Below, in pieces: positions 11,524 to 22,137 of a stretch of 64,000 nt of DNA. The stretch is taken from assembly GCF_963259705.1 (NCBI RefSeq), contig NC_081852.1, positions 60,755,859-60,819,858 of the forward strand. Reading direction: 5' to 3'. Under the pieces are notes generated by a model that saw nothing but the letters and a program-made list of their open reading frames with translations, was not told where the DNA came from and ran no database searches. A program made the translations under genes and the position numbers. Source of the DNA: Myotis daubentonii (taxonomy: Eukaryota; Chordata; Mammalia; Chiroptera; Vespertilionidae). Position 1 is the stretch's first letter; every line of letters starts with the position of its first letter.

Positions 11524-11957
11524 AGGTTAATTATCAGCATGGTAGCGGCTGTATTTTAGCTGGGACTCAGGGGCTCGCTGTGGTTTTTTAAATATATTTT
11601 TTATTGTTGATCGTTTTATAGATATCTCTCCTTCCCTTTCCCCCATCACCCCCTCCATATTTATTTTTAATTTTTGGAACAACCTTTCCAAAGACTCCTT
11701 GAAAGAAAGGCATAGCAGAGTAGAAAGAGACTTGCCATCTCTCATCAAATAACTATCCACACAAATCTTTATTCACGGTTAAAGTCTGGCCCCTCTGCCC
11801 CTGTGGGGGCGCCCGTCTGGGAGCTCACACACAATGTCCTGCCAACTCAGGTAAACCAAGTGCAAATCGCCACGGAAAAGGGCAATTTCTGTGCAAAAAG
11901 GACATGAAGGAAGCCAGCTTAATAGAGAGTGAGCTTCTTCTCCCACCTGTGCCATTG
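11524..11957. other. Unannotated sequence; possible truncated retroelement tail
   Basis: The block 11583-11680 (TTTTTTAAATATATTTTTTA then pyrimidine-rich) resembles the reversed 3' tail of a bat L1 or Ves element, but it is too short and diverged to assign. Confidence 0.3.
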
Positions 11958-12038
11958 CCTGGTGACGGGGCCTGGGGATCGGGGCCTGGTGACGGGGCCT
12001 GGTGACGGGGCCTGGGGATCGGGGCCTGGTGATGGGGC
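11958..12038. repeat. 13/14-bp GC-rich tandem repeat
   Basis: About six units alternating between CCTGGTGACGGGG and CCTGGGGATCGGGG types, a small minisatellite. Confidence 0.9.
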
Positions 12039-12687
12039 AGCCCTCCTCACGGCCCGACCCCAATATCCTCTGGTTCAGTGACTCGGGAGGCAGATCCCCT
12101 CCTTTCCTTCCAGCCTCAGGGAGTGAGTGTCAGGGACGGGAAGGGCTCCCCTCTGGTCTGTCTCTGAGTTTTCTGACCACCTCGCAGCGGAAAAGCCCGG
12201 GCCCCTGCTTCGTGGGACGTTGGAGCCGCCTGGCCGCACAGAGGTGACAAATGAGATCAGTGGCTTCTCCATAATCCATTCTGCGTCCCTGCCGGAGCCC
12301 GCCCCCTGCTCTGTGGCAGTGTCACCAGAGGGGCAGAAAAACGACTCCGTGGGGGAACCATTTGATCCTGAGTAGGAGGCGGGCTCTGGGCCCAGCATCC
12401 GCCCCCCCGTCACTGCCTGGTCAGCCACCCGGAGGGCCCGAGGCCGCGCTTGCCTTTTCTTGGTCAGAGAAACAGGCCCCGGAGGTGGAGGTGTCCCTCT
12501 GGAGCCGAGGGAAAGCGGGCAGGCTGTCCGCGAGCAGGGCGTGCTGTCCGGGGCTGCCGCTGGCTTCCCCCGCACTCGCAGCCTCACGCGGTGGGACAGG
12601 GCCTGCAGTGACCGGCTCTCAGGGCCTGGGGCCTCCTCCCACCTGAGCCCCGCACCTCCCATCACACCTCAGACCCAGTAGTGAGCC
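12039..12687. other. Unannotated GC-rich sequence
   Basis: GC-rich with a minus-strand open frame of about 196 codons and shorter plus-strand frames overlapping it. No domain features. Confidence 0.4.
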
Positions 12688-12730
12688 AGAGAGAGAGGAG
12701 GGAGAAAGAGAGAGGGAGAGAAAGAGAGAG
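12688..12730. repeat. (GA)n-rich simple repeat
   Basis: Purine-only GAGA/GGAG/AAAG stretch. Confidence 0.9.
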
Positions 12731-13004
12731 GCTCCAATGCTGAACATTCAAACCAGAGTTCTGGACAGCTCTCGTCCTGCCCCTAAAACACCAAGTTAAC
12801 AGAGTTAAAGCTTTAGTCCTCCCTCCCTCCCGCCCTCCCTGATGCTATGGTGTACTATCTTTATTTAGACAAGAAAAACACTTTTATGTGTATGCTGACA
12901 TTTTCAAATAAACAAAATGCAGTTTATATTAAACTGTTGTGAAAATCTTCATGTCGGCTAATATAAAATGTGTTTAGTAATAGCTTTTGTCTCTTTAAAA
13001 AAAA
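12731..13004. other. Unannotated AT-rich sequence
   Basis: AT-rich with TAAAC/TATAAA-like motifs. Either a weak conserved-element candidate or the continuation of the L1 fragment to its right. It also holds a (CCCT)n patch at 12819-12840. Confidence 0.3.
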
Positions 13005-13260
13005 ATGAAGACCTTATTTTTTAGTTTTAGATTCTCAGCAAAATCAAAGGGAAGTCACAGCGATCTCCCGCAGACCCCCTGCCCCACACAGCACGGACCC
13101 CCCACTAGCGGACCCCCAAGGGCGGTGCGTTAACAGCTGATGAACCCGCAGCGCCGTTGTCTCCCACAGTCGGGGTCCGTGTCAGGCTCCCTCCTGAGGG
13201 AGTGCACTCACGTCCTTCCAGGCCTGAGACTCATTTGCTGTCACCGTGAATGCTCACGTT
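13005..13260 (-). mobile_element. Old L1 fragment
   Basis: The left part (TTAGTTTTAGATTCTCAGCA, then a CCCTGCCCCACAC-like block and 'ACAGCTGATGAACCC') matches the antisense of a well-known old mammalian L1 (L1M-type) segment by recall. It becomes too diverged to follow after about 13250. Confidence 0.55.
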
Positions 13261-14973
13261 CTGCTGTCCGAGGCAACGCGGCTTATCCGTCGCCTGCGGA
13301 AGGGCCTGGCGGTCGCCTCCGAGTTTCGGCGGAGATGAACGCAGCTGCAGTGAACACCCACGTGCAGGAGTTTGTGTGGGCGTGGTTTTCAATCCTCCGG
13401 GGATAGCCAAGAGCACCATTGCTCTGGCTTTTGACCGAGATACGCATAATGGTCTCCTGGACGTGCCCCTGTGTGAGCCCTGGGAACCCGTGAAGGGCAG
13501 CTGACAGGGCAAAGGGGACTTGGCACATGGGGTTACGTTCAGGATCCTGAGACGGGGAGCTGGTTCTGGAAGCCTGGGGCGGGCTGGATGTCGCCACAAG
13601 GTCGCTGGCTGAGGGGCAGGAGGATGTGAGGGAGCGGCAGAGCAGGCCCAAGAGAAGCAAGAGGTCAAAGTGGCCCAAGGGCAGGGTCGGGAGCCCAGGG
13701 CTGAGGTGTCGGAGAGACTGGAAAGGCGCGGATTCTCTGTGAAGCTTCCAGAGGGAGCCCAGCCCTGAGGCCAGGCGTGACCTCACACTGCTGACCTCAG
13801 GGCAACATGGTTGGTTAAGCTCCTTCGATGAGGGTCATTTGCTGCAGCAGCAACAGAAAGCTGGTGCTCGGCCATAGTTCCTCCTGGGAGCTCACGCGCC
13901 TTCCTTCTCCCAGGAAGACCAGGGCTCTGCTGGAGCCTTGGCCCTGCGATCTTTCTCTGACTCCGGTAAGAGCCACCTGGTGTGCTGGGGACGAGGGAGC
14001 GCTACCTCCGACCCCTGAGGAAGGCACGCGCCCATGCAATCCTTTCTGAGGTTCAAAGGAGGAGGCTTTGCAGACGTGCTGTTTAGAAAAACCGTGTGTC
14101 TTTGGACTCCCTGATCGGCTGCCCACTTGGTGTTTCTGGCTGGGCTGGAGCCCAGGATGCTCTCAGGAGAAAGGCCGATCTGTGAGATTGTCCAACGCAC
14201 GCTGTTTGGATAAATTCTGGGTAAGCAACCACGGTTTTAGATGCTCTTCCAACCCAAACGAGGGAGCTGTGTGAAATGTACACATCGGCCCTTCGTGGTC
14301 TGCGGACCGGCATCGGTTGTGAAAGAGGAACCAGGGGGAGGCCCGGAGAGCAGCCCCAGTCATGACCCCGGGGCAGGGGAACTGGCTGAAAACCCAATGG
14401 TGAATACGTCTGCCCGGGAGCAGAGCTGAGCACAGGGAGCAGCGCTGAGCGCCTGAGCCGCGCCGGAGCAGCGCTGCGTGCTTGCCAGCTCTGCCCACTT
14501 TGAGGGCATCAGCCAACCAGGTGGGGTGACCATGCTGCACAGGTAATGCCCGCTCCCAGCAGCCCCTGGCGGCCCCAGATAACCACAATGGAGAGTCGCT
14601 AAATTTCCCATGAAATTGTAAGCCCTTCCCCACTTCTAATAGTTCCATTTCTGATCTCTAGGCTTCCCAGCACTTGCTAAACGGATCTTCTCATGAAATG
14701 TGTCAGCCTGAGAGGTCGGGAGGGCCCCTCCTGTCTGAAGCTCACACATTTCTGATGAGCACATTTCCCTGCTCAGCACCCCTCTCCGCCTTTCCCGGAG
14801 GCTCTTGGAGTGTTGGCCACAAACCCATCCTTATATTTTGTCTTCCTGATGCAACTTGTATGGACATCATTTATGTTTTTCAGATTTTTGACAAGCCAGT
14901 TAGATTCAGTAGTAAATGAAACACTATGTAATGGTGAAACTCATTTACGGGATGAGCCTTATGAAGCTCTCTG
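13261..14973. other. Unannotated sequence
   Basis: GC-rich to about 14640, then mixed. Several open frames of 100-170 codons overlap on both strands, with no signal peptide, zinc finger or other recognisable pattern. Confidence 0.4.
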
Positions 14974-15036
14974 ACACGCACGCGCGTGTGCACACACACA
15001 CAGACACTCACACACACACACAGACACTCACACACT
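14974..15036. repeat. CA-rich simple repeat with internal duplication
   Basis: CG/CA alternation, then (CA)n containing two copies of CAGACACTCACACA. Confidence 0.9.
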
Positions 15037-15357
15037 CCCATGGGCTCACAGATGAGCCCGATGGCTTTAATTTACCTTGGGGACTACTCCTTTTCCTCTG
15101 CAGAAATTACATGAATCATCGCAGGAGGAAAATGCACTAAAAGTTAAATCTCACTTCTGGCTGGGGGAGCCCCATCCTGCACCAGGGCTTGAGCACAGTT
15201 GGGTCATCCTTGTGCTGTTGAGATTTGCCGTCGGAAGAACAAGAAAGAGGGTCAAACCGAGACTGTAATCCTGAAGCGTTCTCCAAATGCTCACTGCCAG
15301 ATCAGCATTACATAACCCCACTAACTGACATGAAGTTAGATAGCAGGGCTCCCACAG
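15037..15357. other. Unannotated sequence
   Basis: No gene or repeat family recognised. Confidence 0.4.
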
Positions 15358-15371
15358 GTTACCATGGTGAC
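15358..15371. promoter_or_regulatory. RFX X-box-like palindrome
   Basis: GTTACCATGGTGAC closely fits the palindromic RFX X-box (GTTRCCATGGYAAC) with one deviation in the right half. An octamer-like ATGCAAAT lies about 30 bp downstream (near 15402). In isolation such matches occur by chance; the pairing is suggestive only. Confidence 0.4.
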
Positions 15372-15408
15372 TCCTGAACAGCCAGCGAAGAACTAATCGT
15401 TATGCAAA

Positions 15409-15929
15409 TGACTGATGGTGAGGATGGTGATGGTGGTGGTGATGATGGTGGTGAAGGTGGTGATGAGGATGGTGGTAGTGATGAAAATGGTAGTGATGAT
15501 GATGGTGGTAGTGATGGTAATAGTGGTGATGATGGTAATGGTGGTGGTGATGATGATGGTGTTGATGATTGTGATGGTGAAGGTAGTGATGATGATGGTG
15601 GTGGTAGTGATGGTAATAGTGGTGATGATGGTGATGGTGAAGGTGGTGATGATGATGGTGGTGGTGATGGTGGTGATTGTGGAGGTGATGATGATGATGA
15701 CAATGGTGGTGGTGATGATGATGATGGTGATAACGATGGTGATTATGATGATGGTGGTGGTGATGATGGTGATTGTGGAGGTGATGATGGTGACAATGGT
15801 GATGATGATGATGGTGATGATGATGATGGCGATGATGATGGTGGTGGTGGTGATGATGGTGATGGTGGAGATGGTGATGATATGGTGGTGATAATGATTA
15901 TGATTGTGATGAAAGCATGATGATGATGG
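15409..15929. repeat. Imperfect (GAT/GGT)n trinucleotide array
   Basis: About 520 bp of GAT, GGT, TGA and AAT triplets almost without phase breaks. It encodes acidic Asp/Gly and Met/Val frames that are pure repeat translations. It ends exactly where a plus-strand L1 3' end begins, so it may have expanded from TGATGGTGATGG-like 3'UTR sequence. Confidence 0.97.
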
Positions 15930-16065
15930 TGATGATAATTATGTCCTCAATGCCACTGAACTATGCACTTAAAAATGGTTAAAAGTGTAACTTTAATGCT
16001 ACATGTGTTACTACAATGAAAATAACTAAATATAAAAAAATGAAAAAATGCAATTAAATGAGCTC
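15930..16065 (+). mobile_element. L1 3' end (old)
   Basis: 'AATGCCACTGAACTATGCAC' followed by AAAAATGGTTAAAA and CTACAATGAAAATAA matches by recall the terminal 3'UTR of old mammalian L1 elements, ending in an A-rich tail. Only the last ~130 bp is preserved. Confidence 0.7.
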
Positions 16066-16394
16066 AAAACTATTAAGGTACATTTATTAGCACATATTGA
16101 ACCGCAGAAACCGTGGCAAACGTGATGGGAGAGAGCTCTGAGGGACAGTGGGACACCGTGTAAAGGTGTATGGCTGGTGTGGCAGGGCCCCGTGTACCGC
16201 GTCCAGGGCCCCTCTGGGGCTGTATGCTCATGCCCAGCTGTTATGAAGTCCCCTGCTGACAGCTCACAGCCGCCCCTTCTCCTGAGACCGGCTCTGGTGG
16301 AGGCCTGTTGCAGGGAGATTACGCAAGAACCCACAGGCAGCCCGCAGTCTTCCGTGATGGGTGTTTTTTTCACTCAAATTATGATTTTCCTGCA
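16066..16394. other. Unannotated sequence
   Basis: No gene or repeat recognised. Confidence 0.4.
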
Positions 16395-16830
16395 TGTTTT
16401 CCTGTAGCTCCAGAGCAGATCACTCACTTCCAGCACTGCATAGCGCATGCCTCTGAGTCACTATACCCGCATCTATGTATTCATCCCTACCCTGTCAGGG
16501 GCTTTAGAACTGTTTCAGTTTCCTCCTTTGCTTGTGATGAAAGCAATAAAGCTGTTGTGAGCATTCTTGTAAAGATGTGCAAGGATTTCGCTAGGCTGTT
16601 TACCTAACACGACAGCCTGGGGACTGTGGGGGGCCGTGGGCCGTGCAAACGCGCACATTCTCCCGGTGCTGCCCAAGTGTTCCAAGGCTGCACCCACTGA
16701 TGCTCCTACCAGCAACTGACCACATCTCTCAGCATCCACACCCCCTAGACTCGGTGTTGTCAGGCGTCCCTGTCCGCCAGCTTGCTGGTGAAATGCATGC
16801 TCACTACTCATGACTGAGTGCCTGTCCATT
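16395..16830 (-). mobile_element. Old L1, 3' portion
   Basis: Antisense L1 3' region: 'GCAATAAAGCTGTTGTGAGC', a diverged counterpart of the common AATAAAGCTGCTATGAACAT, followed by 'CTCAGCATCCACACC' and 'GTGTTGTCAG'. It continues on the other side of the SINE at 16831-17080. Confidence 0.65.
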
Positions 16831-17080
16831 TTTTAAAAATATGTTTTTATTGATTTGAGAGAAAGAAGAGGGAAAAGGAGAGGAAGAGGGCAAGGGGGAG
16901 GGGAAGAGGAGGGAGAGGGGAAGGGGGAGGGAGAGAGGGAAGGGGTGAGGGAGGGGGAGAAACATCGATGTAATGTCCGAGGAAGGAACCTGTAACCCAG
17001 GTATGTGCCTTGACTGGAATCAAATCAGTGACCTTTCCATGCACTGGACAGTCCTCAACCAACTGGGCCACACCGGCCAG
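16831..17080 (-). mobile_element. Divergent Ves-type SINE with GA-rich expansion, copy 3
   Basis: Minus-strand order: tRNA-like head (ends in CACACCGGCCAG at 17080), 'ATTTGATTCCAGTC' B-box-like block, then an enlarged GA-rich tract (16857-16962) instead of the usual short CT segment, and the A/T tail 'ATATGTTTTTATTGATTTGA'. It lacks the standard GGAGGCAGCC block. It is inserted in an old L1. Target duplication is ambiguous. Confidence 0.8.
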
Positions 17081-18300
17081 CATCCCTTTTCATTTGGCAT
17101 ATGTCATTCCTGTTTCTGCAAAGGATCTGTTCATGTATTTTGCCTAACTATAATTTTCAAAGCTGTAGAGTGTCTATTGTATCAATCTAGTTATAATGTG
17201 TTTATTTGCAAAGTTGTAGAGCCCTTAGTATAAATACACCCCAATTTGCTTATGCATACTCCTGGGATAGGCTTCTGGTTTTCACAGACTTGGTGCACAT
17301 TTGCAAGCATTTCTGTTGGGAAGATACCAGAATAAAACAGTCGGATCACAGTGCACGCGTGTATTTAATTAGGAGCAATGCCTAATTGGATCCATTTACT
17401 CTCCTGCCACCCGTGTGGCAGGGTTCCGGGGGGTCCACACTCTCCCCAGCACTTGGTGTGGTCGGTCTCTTAAATTTCGGTCATATTGCCCTTCCTTTCT
17501 ATTGTTCTCATTTTAAGACTTTTCATTTTCTTCTTTCTTGCTACTAGAAATTTTAGGTTTCTTGTTTATGTCTTGTTTTCTTATTCTGTTTTCTCATCTC
17601 CACTGACTTTGAAGTTACACACCTTATTTTCTGTCTATTAGTGCTTATCCTGGAAAATTTATCATCTATATTAATTTAAGATTCGGAAAAATCTAAAAAC
17701 AATTTCTGACACTTTTTTTCTGGAACAATAAATGTATCTGCGAGCAAACTTTCGTGACCCCTTTTGACTGCGATATTGTCAGTTTGAAGTATTTCAATTC
17801 CCTTGTTGTTTAATCCCACAAGTTAGACCTTATAGCGATTATTAATTCATATAATATATGCTTAGATTCTCCTTCCATTGCTTCTCATTCTTTCTTGTGT
17901 CACACACTTTCCTTCTAGGACAGTGTTTTTCCTATTGGATTTTTTAACCTGAAAATAATGTGTTTATTTTAGTATCACTCTTAAGAGGAAAGGCACACAT
18001 TTTGGGCTGACAGTTTTCACTTTCCCCTCAGCTCTTTGGTGACACTAATCCATGGACCAGTGGCTTTCACTGTAGCTTCGGAGGGGTCTGCTGTCTGCCC
18101 AATAGTGTCCCTTTGGAGCGGTCTGCTTCACTCTCCTGTTGCTTGAAGAATGCCTTTTGTTGACCCCTGTTGTTTTTCTGTTGAAGTTCCCACATCGTGT
18201 CTCATTTCCTTGAATGCAGGACCATCTTTGATCATGAACTTGTATTTGATAGATGCCTTTCACTGAAAATCCTGGCGGACTCATTGACTATATGTTTCTA
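17081..18300 (-). mobile_element. Old L1, continuing 5'-ward
   Basis: Resumes L1-like antisense sequence ('CTTTTCATTTGGCATATG', then 'CCCAGCACTTGGTGTGGTCG') and runs into T-rich sequence resembling antisense old L1 body ('CTTTTTTTCTGGAACAATAA'). No intact L1 open frame. A second L1-like 3'UTR-type block at 17230-17480 suggests either an internal duplication or two overlapping insertions. Confidence 0.55.
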
Positions 18301-18460
18301 CTTAGAAGCTCTTCCCTGGATGTTATTTGGGTTGGGAGCCAGGAGTCACCATTGACATACACCAGCTTTAGCCTCAGCCTGAACTGAGTGTGAGTTTCGG
18401 CTCCTCCATCCTGCCAGAGGACCGGGGTTTCATCCCCAGAGCGCAGAGCTCACTAGCACA
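18301..18460. other. Unannotated sequence
   Basis: Short segment between the L1 fragment and the 12-bp array. Nothing recognised. Confidence 0.4.
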
Positions 18461-18574
18461 CCGGCCACTCTGCCGGCCACTCTGCCGGCCACTCCGCCAG
18501 CCACTCTGCTGGCCACTCCCCTTGCCACTCCGCCAGCCACTCCACTGGCCACTCTGCCGGCCACTCCGCCGGCC
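18461..18574. repeat. 12-bp minisatellite (CCGGCCACTCTG)n
   Basis: 9.5 units of exactly 12 bp with no indel (starts every 12 bp from 18461 to 18569), differing by substitutions. As 12 is a multiple of three, it keeps frames open and gives Trp-Ser-Gly-Arg-like repeats on the minus strand within a 120-codon frame (18374-18736) that has no other support. Confidence 0.95.
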
Positions 18575-18989
18575 CACACAGTGCGTTTCCTCTCTGCTTC
18601 CCCCCTCCTGCTCCCACTGCTCTGACTCCAGCTCACGATTTGGGGTCACTGGCTTCCTCCTTTGCTTTCTGAGAGCCTGGCAATCCATTTGCAGGCATGT
18701 TTGGTGGAGGGAATGGCTATTCTGAGGGGAGGGCACTTGTGTGTATCTAGTCCGACTTACTGCCTAAAACAGAAGCCGTGGCTTTCCCCGTTATGTTCTC
18801 AATTTCTGCTCTCACCTAACATGGCTGCTCTAATTTTAGTACTGTCTGTGCCAGGTGTTACTTTTTGCACAGCTGAGAAATAGTTCCCAATTGTTTGCTT
18901 ATAAATGAAGGGGGAGCAGAATAGTCAACCCCTGTGTACATAGGGAGTTTGGGAAACCTCTGCCCTGTGGATTTTTCAAACTCCTGATG
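18575..18989. other. Unannotated sequence
   Basis: Mixed composition, possibly the degraded body of the L2 element whose tail follows. Not assignable. Confidence 0.35.
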
Positions 18990-19075
18990 CCTGCACCTTA
19001 TTTGTTCCCTCGCTGCTCCTTTCCAGGGCACCTTCGTGAGGCTTTGGCAGGTGCTCAATACATGTTTGCTGTTTG
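18990..19075 (+). mobile_element. L2 3' tail fragment
   Basis: 'GCAGGTGCTCAATACATGTT' matches the conserved L2 3' end (GTGCTCAATAAATATTTGTT). Confidence 0.5.
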
Positions 19076-19309
19076 GCAGCGTCGGAATATTCCACTTTGT
19101 CTTCTAACGAGACTCTCTGATATGTTTACTTTTGTTGGCCAACGAGAAGCAGAAATTAAAATTTTCTAAATTACGCAGACTGGGATTTTTAATACGCACG
19201 GAAAAGTTATGCTAGGATGAAAATCTGAACTCAGGACATGAAAGGAGGAAACGGTTTATTAACCTACTGGGATTTACTTTTATTTTGTTAGATTTGGAAG
19301 AAACTCAGT
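19076..19309. other. AT-rich sequence, weak conserved-element candidate
   Basis: AT-rich with TTAATA and TAAATTA-like motifs; no repeat recognised. Confidence 0.25.
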
Positions 19310-19885
19310 CTGTCATAGGGAATTGTGGTTAACACTGGCCTTCCCTGCTCCAACTGCTCTACTGAACATGAATGGAGTCAGGACGGTGTGAGGACAGACC
19401 AAGGTGCCCCCCTTCTTGGTGCTCCCCACCTTCTGGGGGTCCCCTCCCCTAGAGCAAGTTGGGACCTGTGCATGCTTCTACCCAAAAGAGTTCTGTAAAG
19501 GTGATGGGAAGGATGTGATCAGATGGGTGTGACCTCAGCACGGACACCTACGGCATGTGTCTCGCTGAGACCCTCTTGACGAAGCAAGCTCCGTATTGTG
19601 AAGCCCGTAAGGGAAGGGCCAGGAGGCAAGGACCTGAGACCAGCTCCGGTCAGCAGCTGGTAAGACACTGAGGCCCCCACCCTTCAGCCACAGGAATTGC
19701 CTGCTGCTGACAGTGATGCAAGGTCAAAAGTGACTCTTCCCCAGTCCAACCCCCAGATGAGACCCCAGCCCTGGCCAACACCTGGACTGCAGCCCTGCAG
19801 GGGGCCCCACTGAGCTGTGCCCTGGAAACTGTGCAATAATGCTGTGTTGCATTAAGCCACTGAGTTTGTGGTGTTACTGTTACTA
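19310..19885 (+). mobile_element. Old LTR-like interspersed repeat (MaLR/MLT-like), copy A
   Basis: The 3' part ('ATTAAGCCACTGAGTTTGTG', preceded by GACTGCAGCCCTG and a CTGTGCC block) matches a common ancient mammalian LTR-like repeat end. The same family recurs at 49.64-50.24 kb. Left boundary and subfamily are uncertain. No coding internal region is present. Confidence 0.45.
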
Positions 19886-19945
19886 GATCTGGATAGATAA
19901 TAGATAGATAATAACTATCTATCCGATCACTAATAACAGATAACA
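19886..19945. repeat. GATA-type simple repeat
   Basis: (GATA)n-like run around 19892-19925 with ATCT on the right, forming a small inverted repeat. Confidence 0.7.
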
Positions 19946-20859
19946 GAAGGGCTTTTAAATCTCCTCTTCAAACTACTCTGCCAAGTCAACAGCCCTTGCA
20001 TCCTCTTTTGGCTGTAGACTTAGCTCAGAATAATGTCGCTGTCGCATTATGGAAGGACTGGGAAAATACAGAGGCACACTTGGAACGTGGTCTCTGGGTT
20101 TTGGCAGAACACGGGATCCTGCACAGGGAGCGGCGCCAGTGTGCGCCCAAACGCCTCACACGTGCAGAGTAGAAAAATGTAGCATCGGGTGGATTGGGCC
20201 ATGGCCTTCCAGTGCTTATGTAGCAGCTGAGATCCCAGCATCCCATGCCCTCACTCTACTAGCGGGACTAAACATCCCGCTAGATCCTAGAGCGATAAGG
20301 TCTTCCAAATAAAACTATTTGGAGATTCCACGCAGGAAATAGAGTGGAAACGCACCTGCTTGTTTGACGTGATGTAGTCATTACGGCAATGACTGTTTCT
20401 AATAAAGTATGAAAATGACTGTTTGCTTAGCTGCTTGCACGGACTCTCCTTTCTCTTTTTGTGATATTGAAGCTGACATTTGCTTACCCTTTATCTGTGG
20501 AATGCTTAATCAAGTCAATCTGTAAGAAGCAAGAGGAATTTTTACTTTATTTAAAACCTGCTTCCCCCCGCCCCATGTCACAGGCCTGAGAACTAGGGCA
20601 GGGCCCACAGAAGAAGGGTGGCAGTTAGAGGGACCAGTGTGAACCTGGAGGGACTCTTTGGTGGCAGGGGCCACTGCTGCTCTGTGGCCGGCGACTGGCC
20701 ACAGAAATGCCCAGGTGGTTTGGAGTTTTAAATTGCTGCCCGTGACACATGGTTTAGAAGCGTACAGCCATCTCTGTGAGCGAGGGTGCCTTCACCTTTC
20801 TGTAGCTGAATTGTCTGGGAAGTATGTGCACGCCTTTGGTCTTTCGATGAAATTGGTTC
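19946..20859. other. Unannotated sequence
   Basis: Mixed. The AT-rich part 20300-20560 (with TAATAAAG and GCAATGACTG) is a weak conserved-element candidate. No gene recognised. Confidence 0.35.
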
Positions 20860-21390
20860 ATGCCGTGTGCTTACTGCGCAACCTTCAACGGCTCCCCAGG
20901 GTCCGTGGGATTAAGTCCGATCTCCTGAATAGAGCGGAGGAGGACATGTGTGATTCCCCCTGTCATCCCCCCTCCCTTCCTCCCTCCAGCGGCCCCAGCC
21001 TCCTCAGGGCACATGGGGGCACGGGGCGCTTTGGTGCCTCTCCACCTCCTCACACCTCCTCACACCTCCTCACAGCTTTGCACCTGCTGGTCTCTGGTCC
21101 TCTAACGCTGTTGCTCTGACTTCCCGCCGATGCGTCCACTCTTAGCCCAAGGTCTGACGCGAGTGCCACTTCCTCCTGACCGAGTTTGTTTCTCAGTCCC
21201 GGGGGCTTCCTGCCGCCCTCGCGCACACACTGTCCGGGGCTGGGCTTTATTTGCTTGTCTTGATTTCCTCCAGAGCTGGGGGGATGCATGTTCATGCCTC
21301 AACTCCAGCAGGTAATCATGCCTCTCACACACAGTAGGTGCTTTAAAAATATCTGTTGGACAGATGAACGGTTCAATGGATGGCAGAAGG
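20860..21390 (+). mobile_element. L2 fragment, 3' half
   Basis: Diverged L2: 'CAACCTTCAACGGCTCCCCA', 'GCTTTGCACCTGCTGGTCTC' and the tail 'CACAGTAGGTGCTTTAAAAA' occur in the L2 order and spacing. No open frame remains. Confidence 0.6.
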
Positions 21391-21499
21391 GACATGGGGC
21401 TCTGTTCTCTGAGTGTCATTTATTCAGGTGCCCAACGTGAAGTTTTTCTGTGGGGAAATCATGTTGGATTGTATATTACCATGAGTTCTTCTAATAGTT

Positions 21500-21690
21500 T
21501 ATGTCATCCATCTCATTCATTCATCCACTCATTCACTCATTCTTTCATTCTCTCATTGAGAGAGCAGATATGTGGGTGTCATTAGTGGCCGCTTCAGCAT
21601 TGCAAGGTCTGGGGGAGGACGCTGAGAGCTGGTAGGCTGCTCTCCTGGTGCTGATGTTCTGCTCCCACTGAAGGGAGGCCCACGGGTGCT
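21500..21690 (-). mobile_element. L2 3' end with (CATT)n
   Basis: The (CATT)n-like run at 21512-21556, then 'ATTGAG' and a diverged GGTGCTGATGT...CTCCCACTGAAGGG block, match the antisense of an L2 3' terminus. Its tail faces that of the plus-strand L2 immediately to the left. Confidence 0.5.
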
Positions 21691-21910
21691 AGGTAAACTG
21701 AGCAGGGCTCACTCCTGCTGGGGCTGGACCCCCCTCCCACACCCCCATGACACCTGCTAGTTGCTGGGAGGTCCCCGCTTTCAACCAGGGCAGTGACTTG
21801 CCTTCCTGTCCTTCAGACGCAGACCGGCCTCATGGGAACAAAGCTTCCGAATGGACCCCCCCCCTTTTTGGATAACACCTGCAGCCAACAGCAAGCCTGT
21901 GCTCACCTGG
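21691..21910. other. Unannotated sequence, includes poly-C
   Basis: GC-rich; C-rich tract at 21856-21864. The last 14 bp are the left target duplication of the next SINE. Confidence 0.4.
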
Positions 21911-22123
21911 TCCGGCCAGGGTGGCTCAGTGGTTGAGCATCGACCTAGGAACTGGGAGGTCATGGTTCGATTCCCGGTCAGGGCACAGGCCCAGGTTGTG
22001 GGCTCGCTGCCCAGTGTGGGGCCTACAGGAGGCAACTGATCATCATTCTCTCTCATCATTGATGTTTCTCTCTCTCTCCCTCTCCCTTCCTCTCTGAAAT
22101 CAATCAAAATATTTTTAAAAAGA
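21911..22123 (+). mobile_element. Ves SINE, copy 4
   Basis: A clear full-length copy: head GGCCAGGGTGGCTCAGTGGT, B-box-like GGTTCGATTCC, GGAGGCAACTGATC in place of the usual hallmark, CT-rich segment and CTCTGAAATCAATC tail. A perfect 14-bp target duplication CTGTGCTCACCTGG lies at 21897-21910 and 22124-22137, which suggests a relatively young insertion. Confidence 0.97.
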
Positions 22124-22137
22124 CTGTGCTCACCTGG

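Noticed and set aside
11583..11680. Truncated Ves or L1 tail
   Set aside because: Suggestive T-rich start but no body or target duplication; not called as an element.
15402..15920. 172- and 158-codon acidic or Met/Val frames
   Set aside because: Direct translation of the GAT/GGT array; no non-repeat part.
18461..18574. Repeat protein gene with WSGR units
   Set aside because: Explained by a 12-bp DNA repeat without supporting flanking coding sequence.
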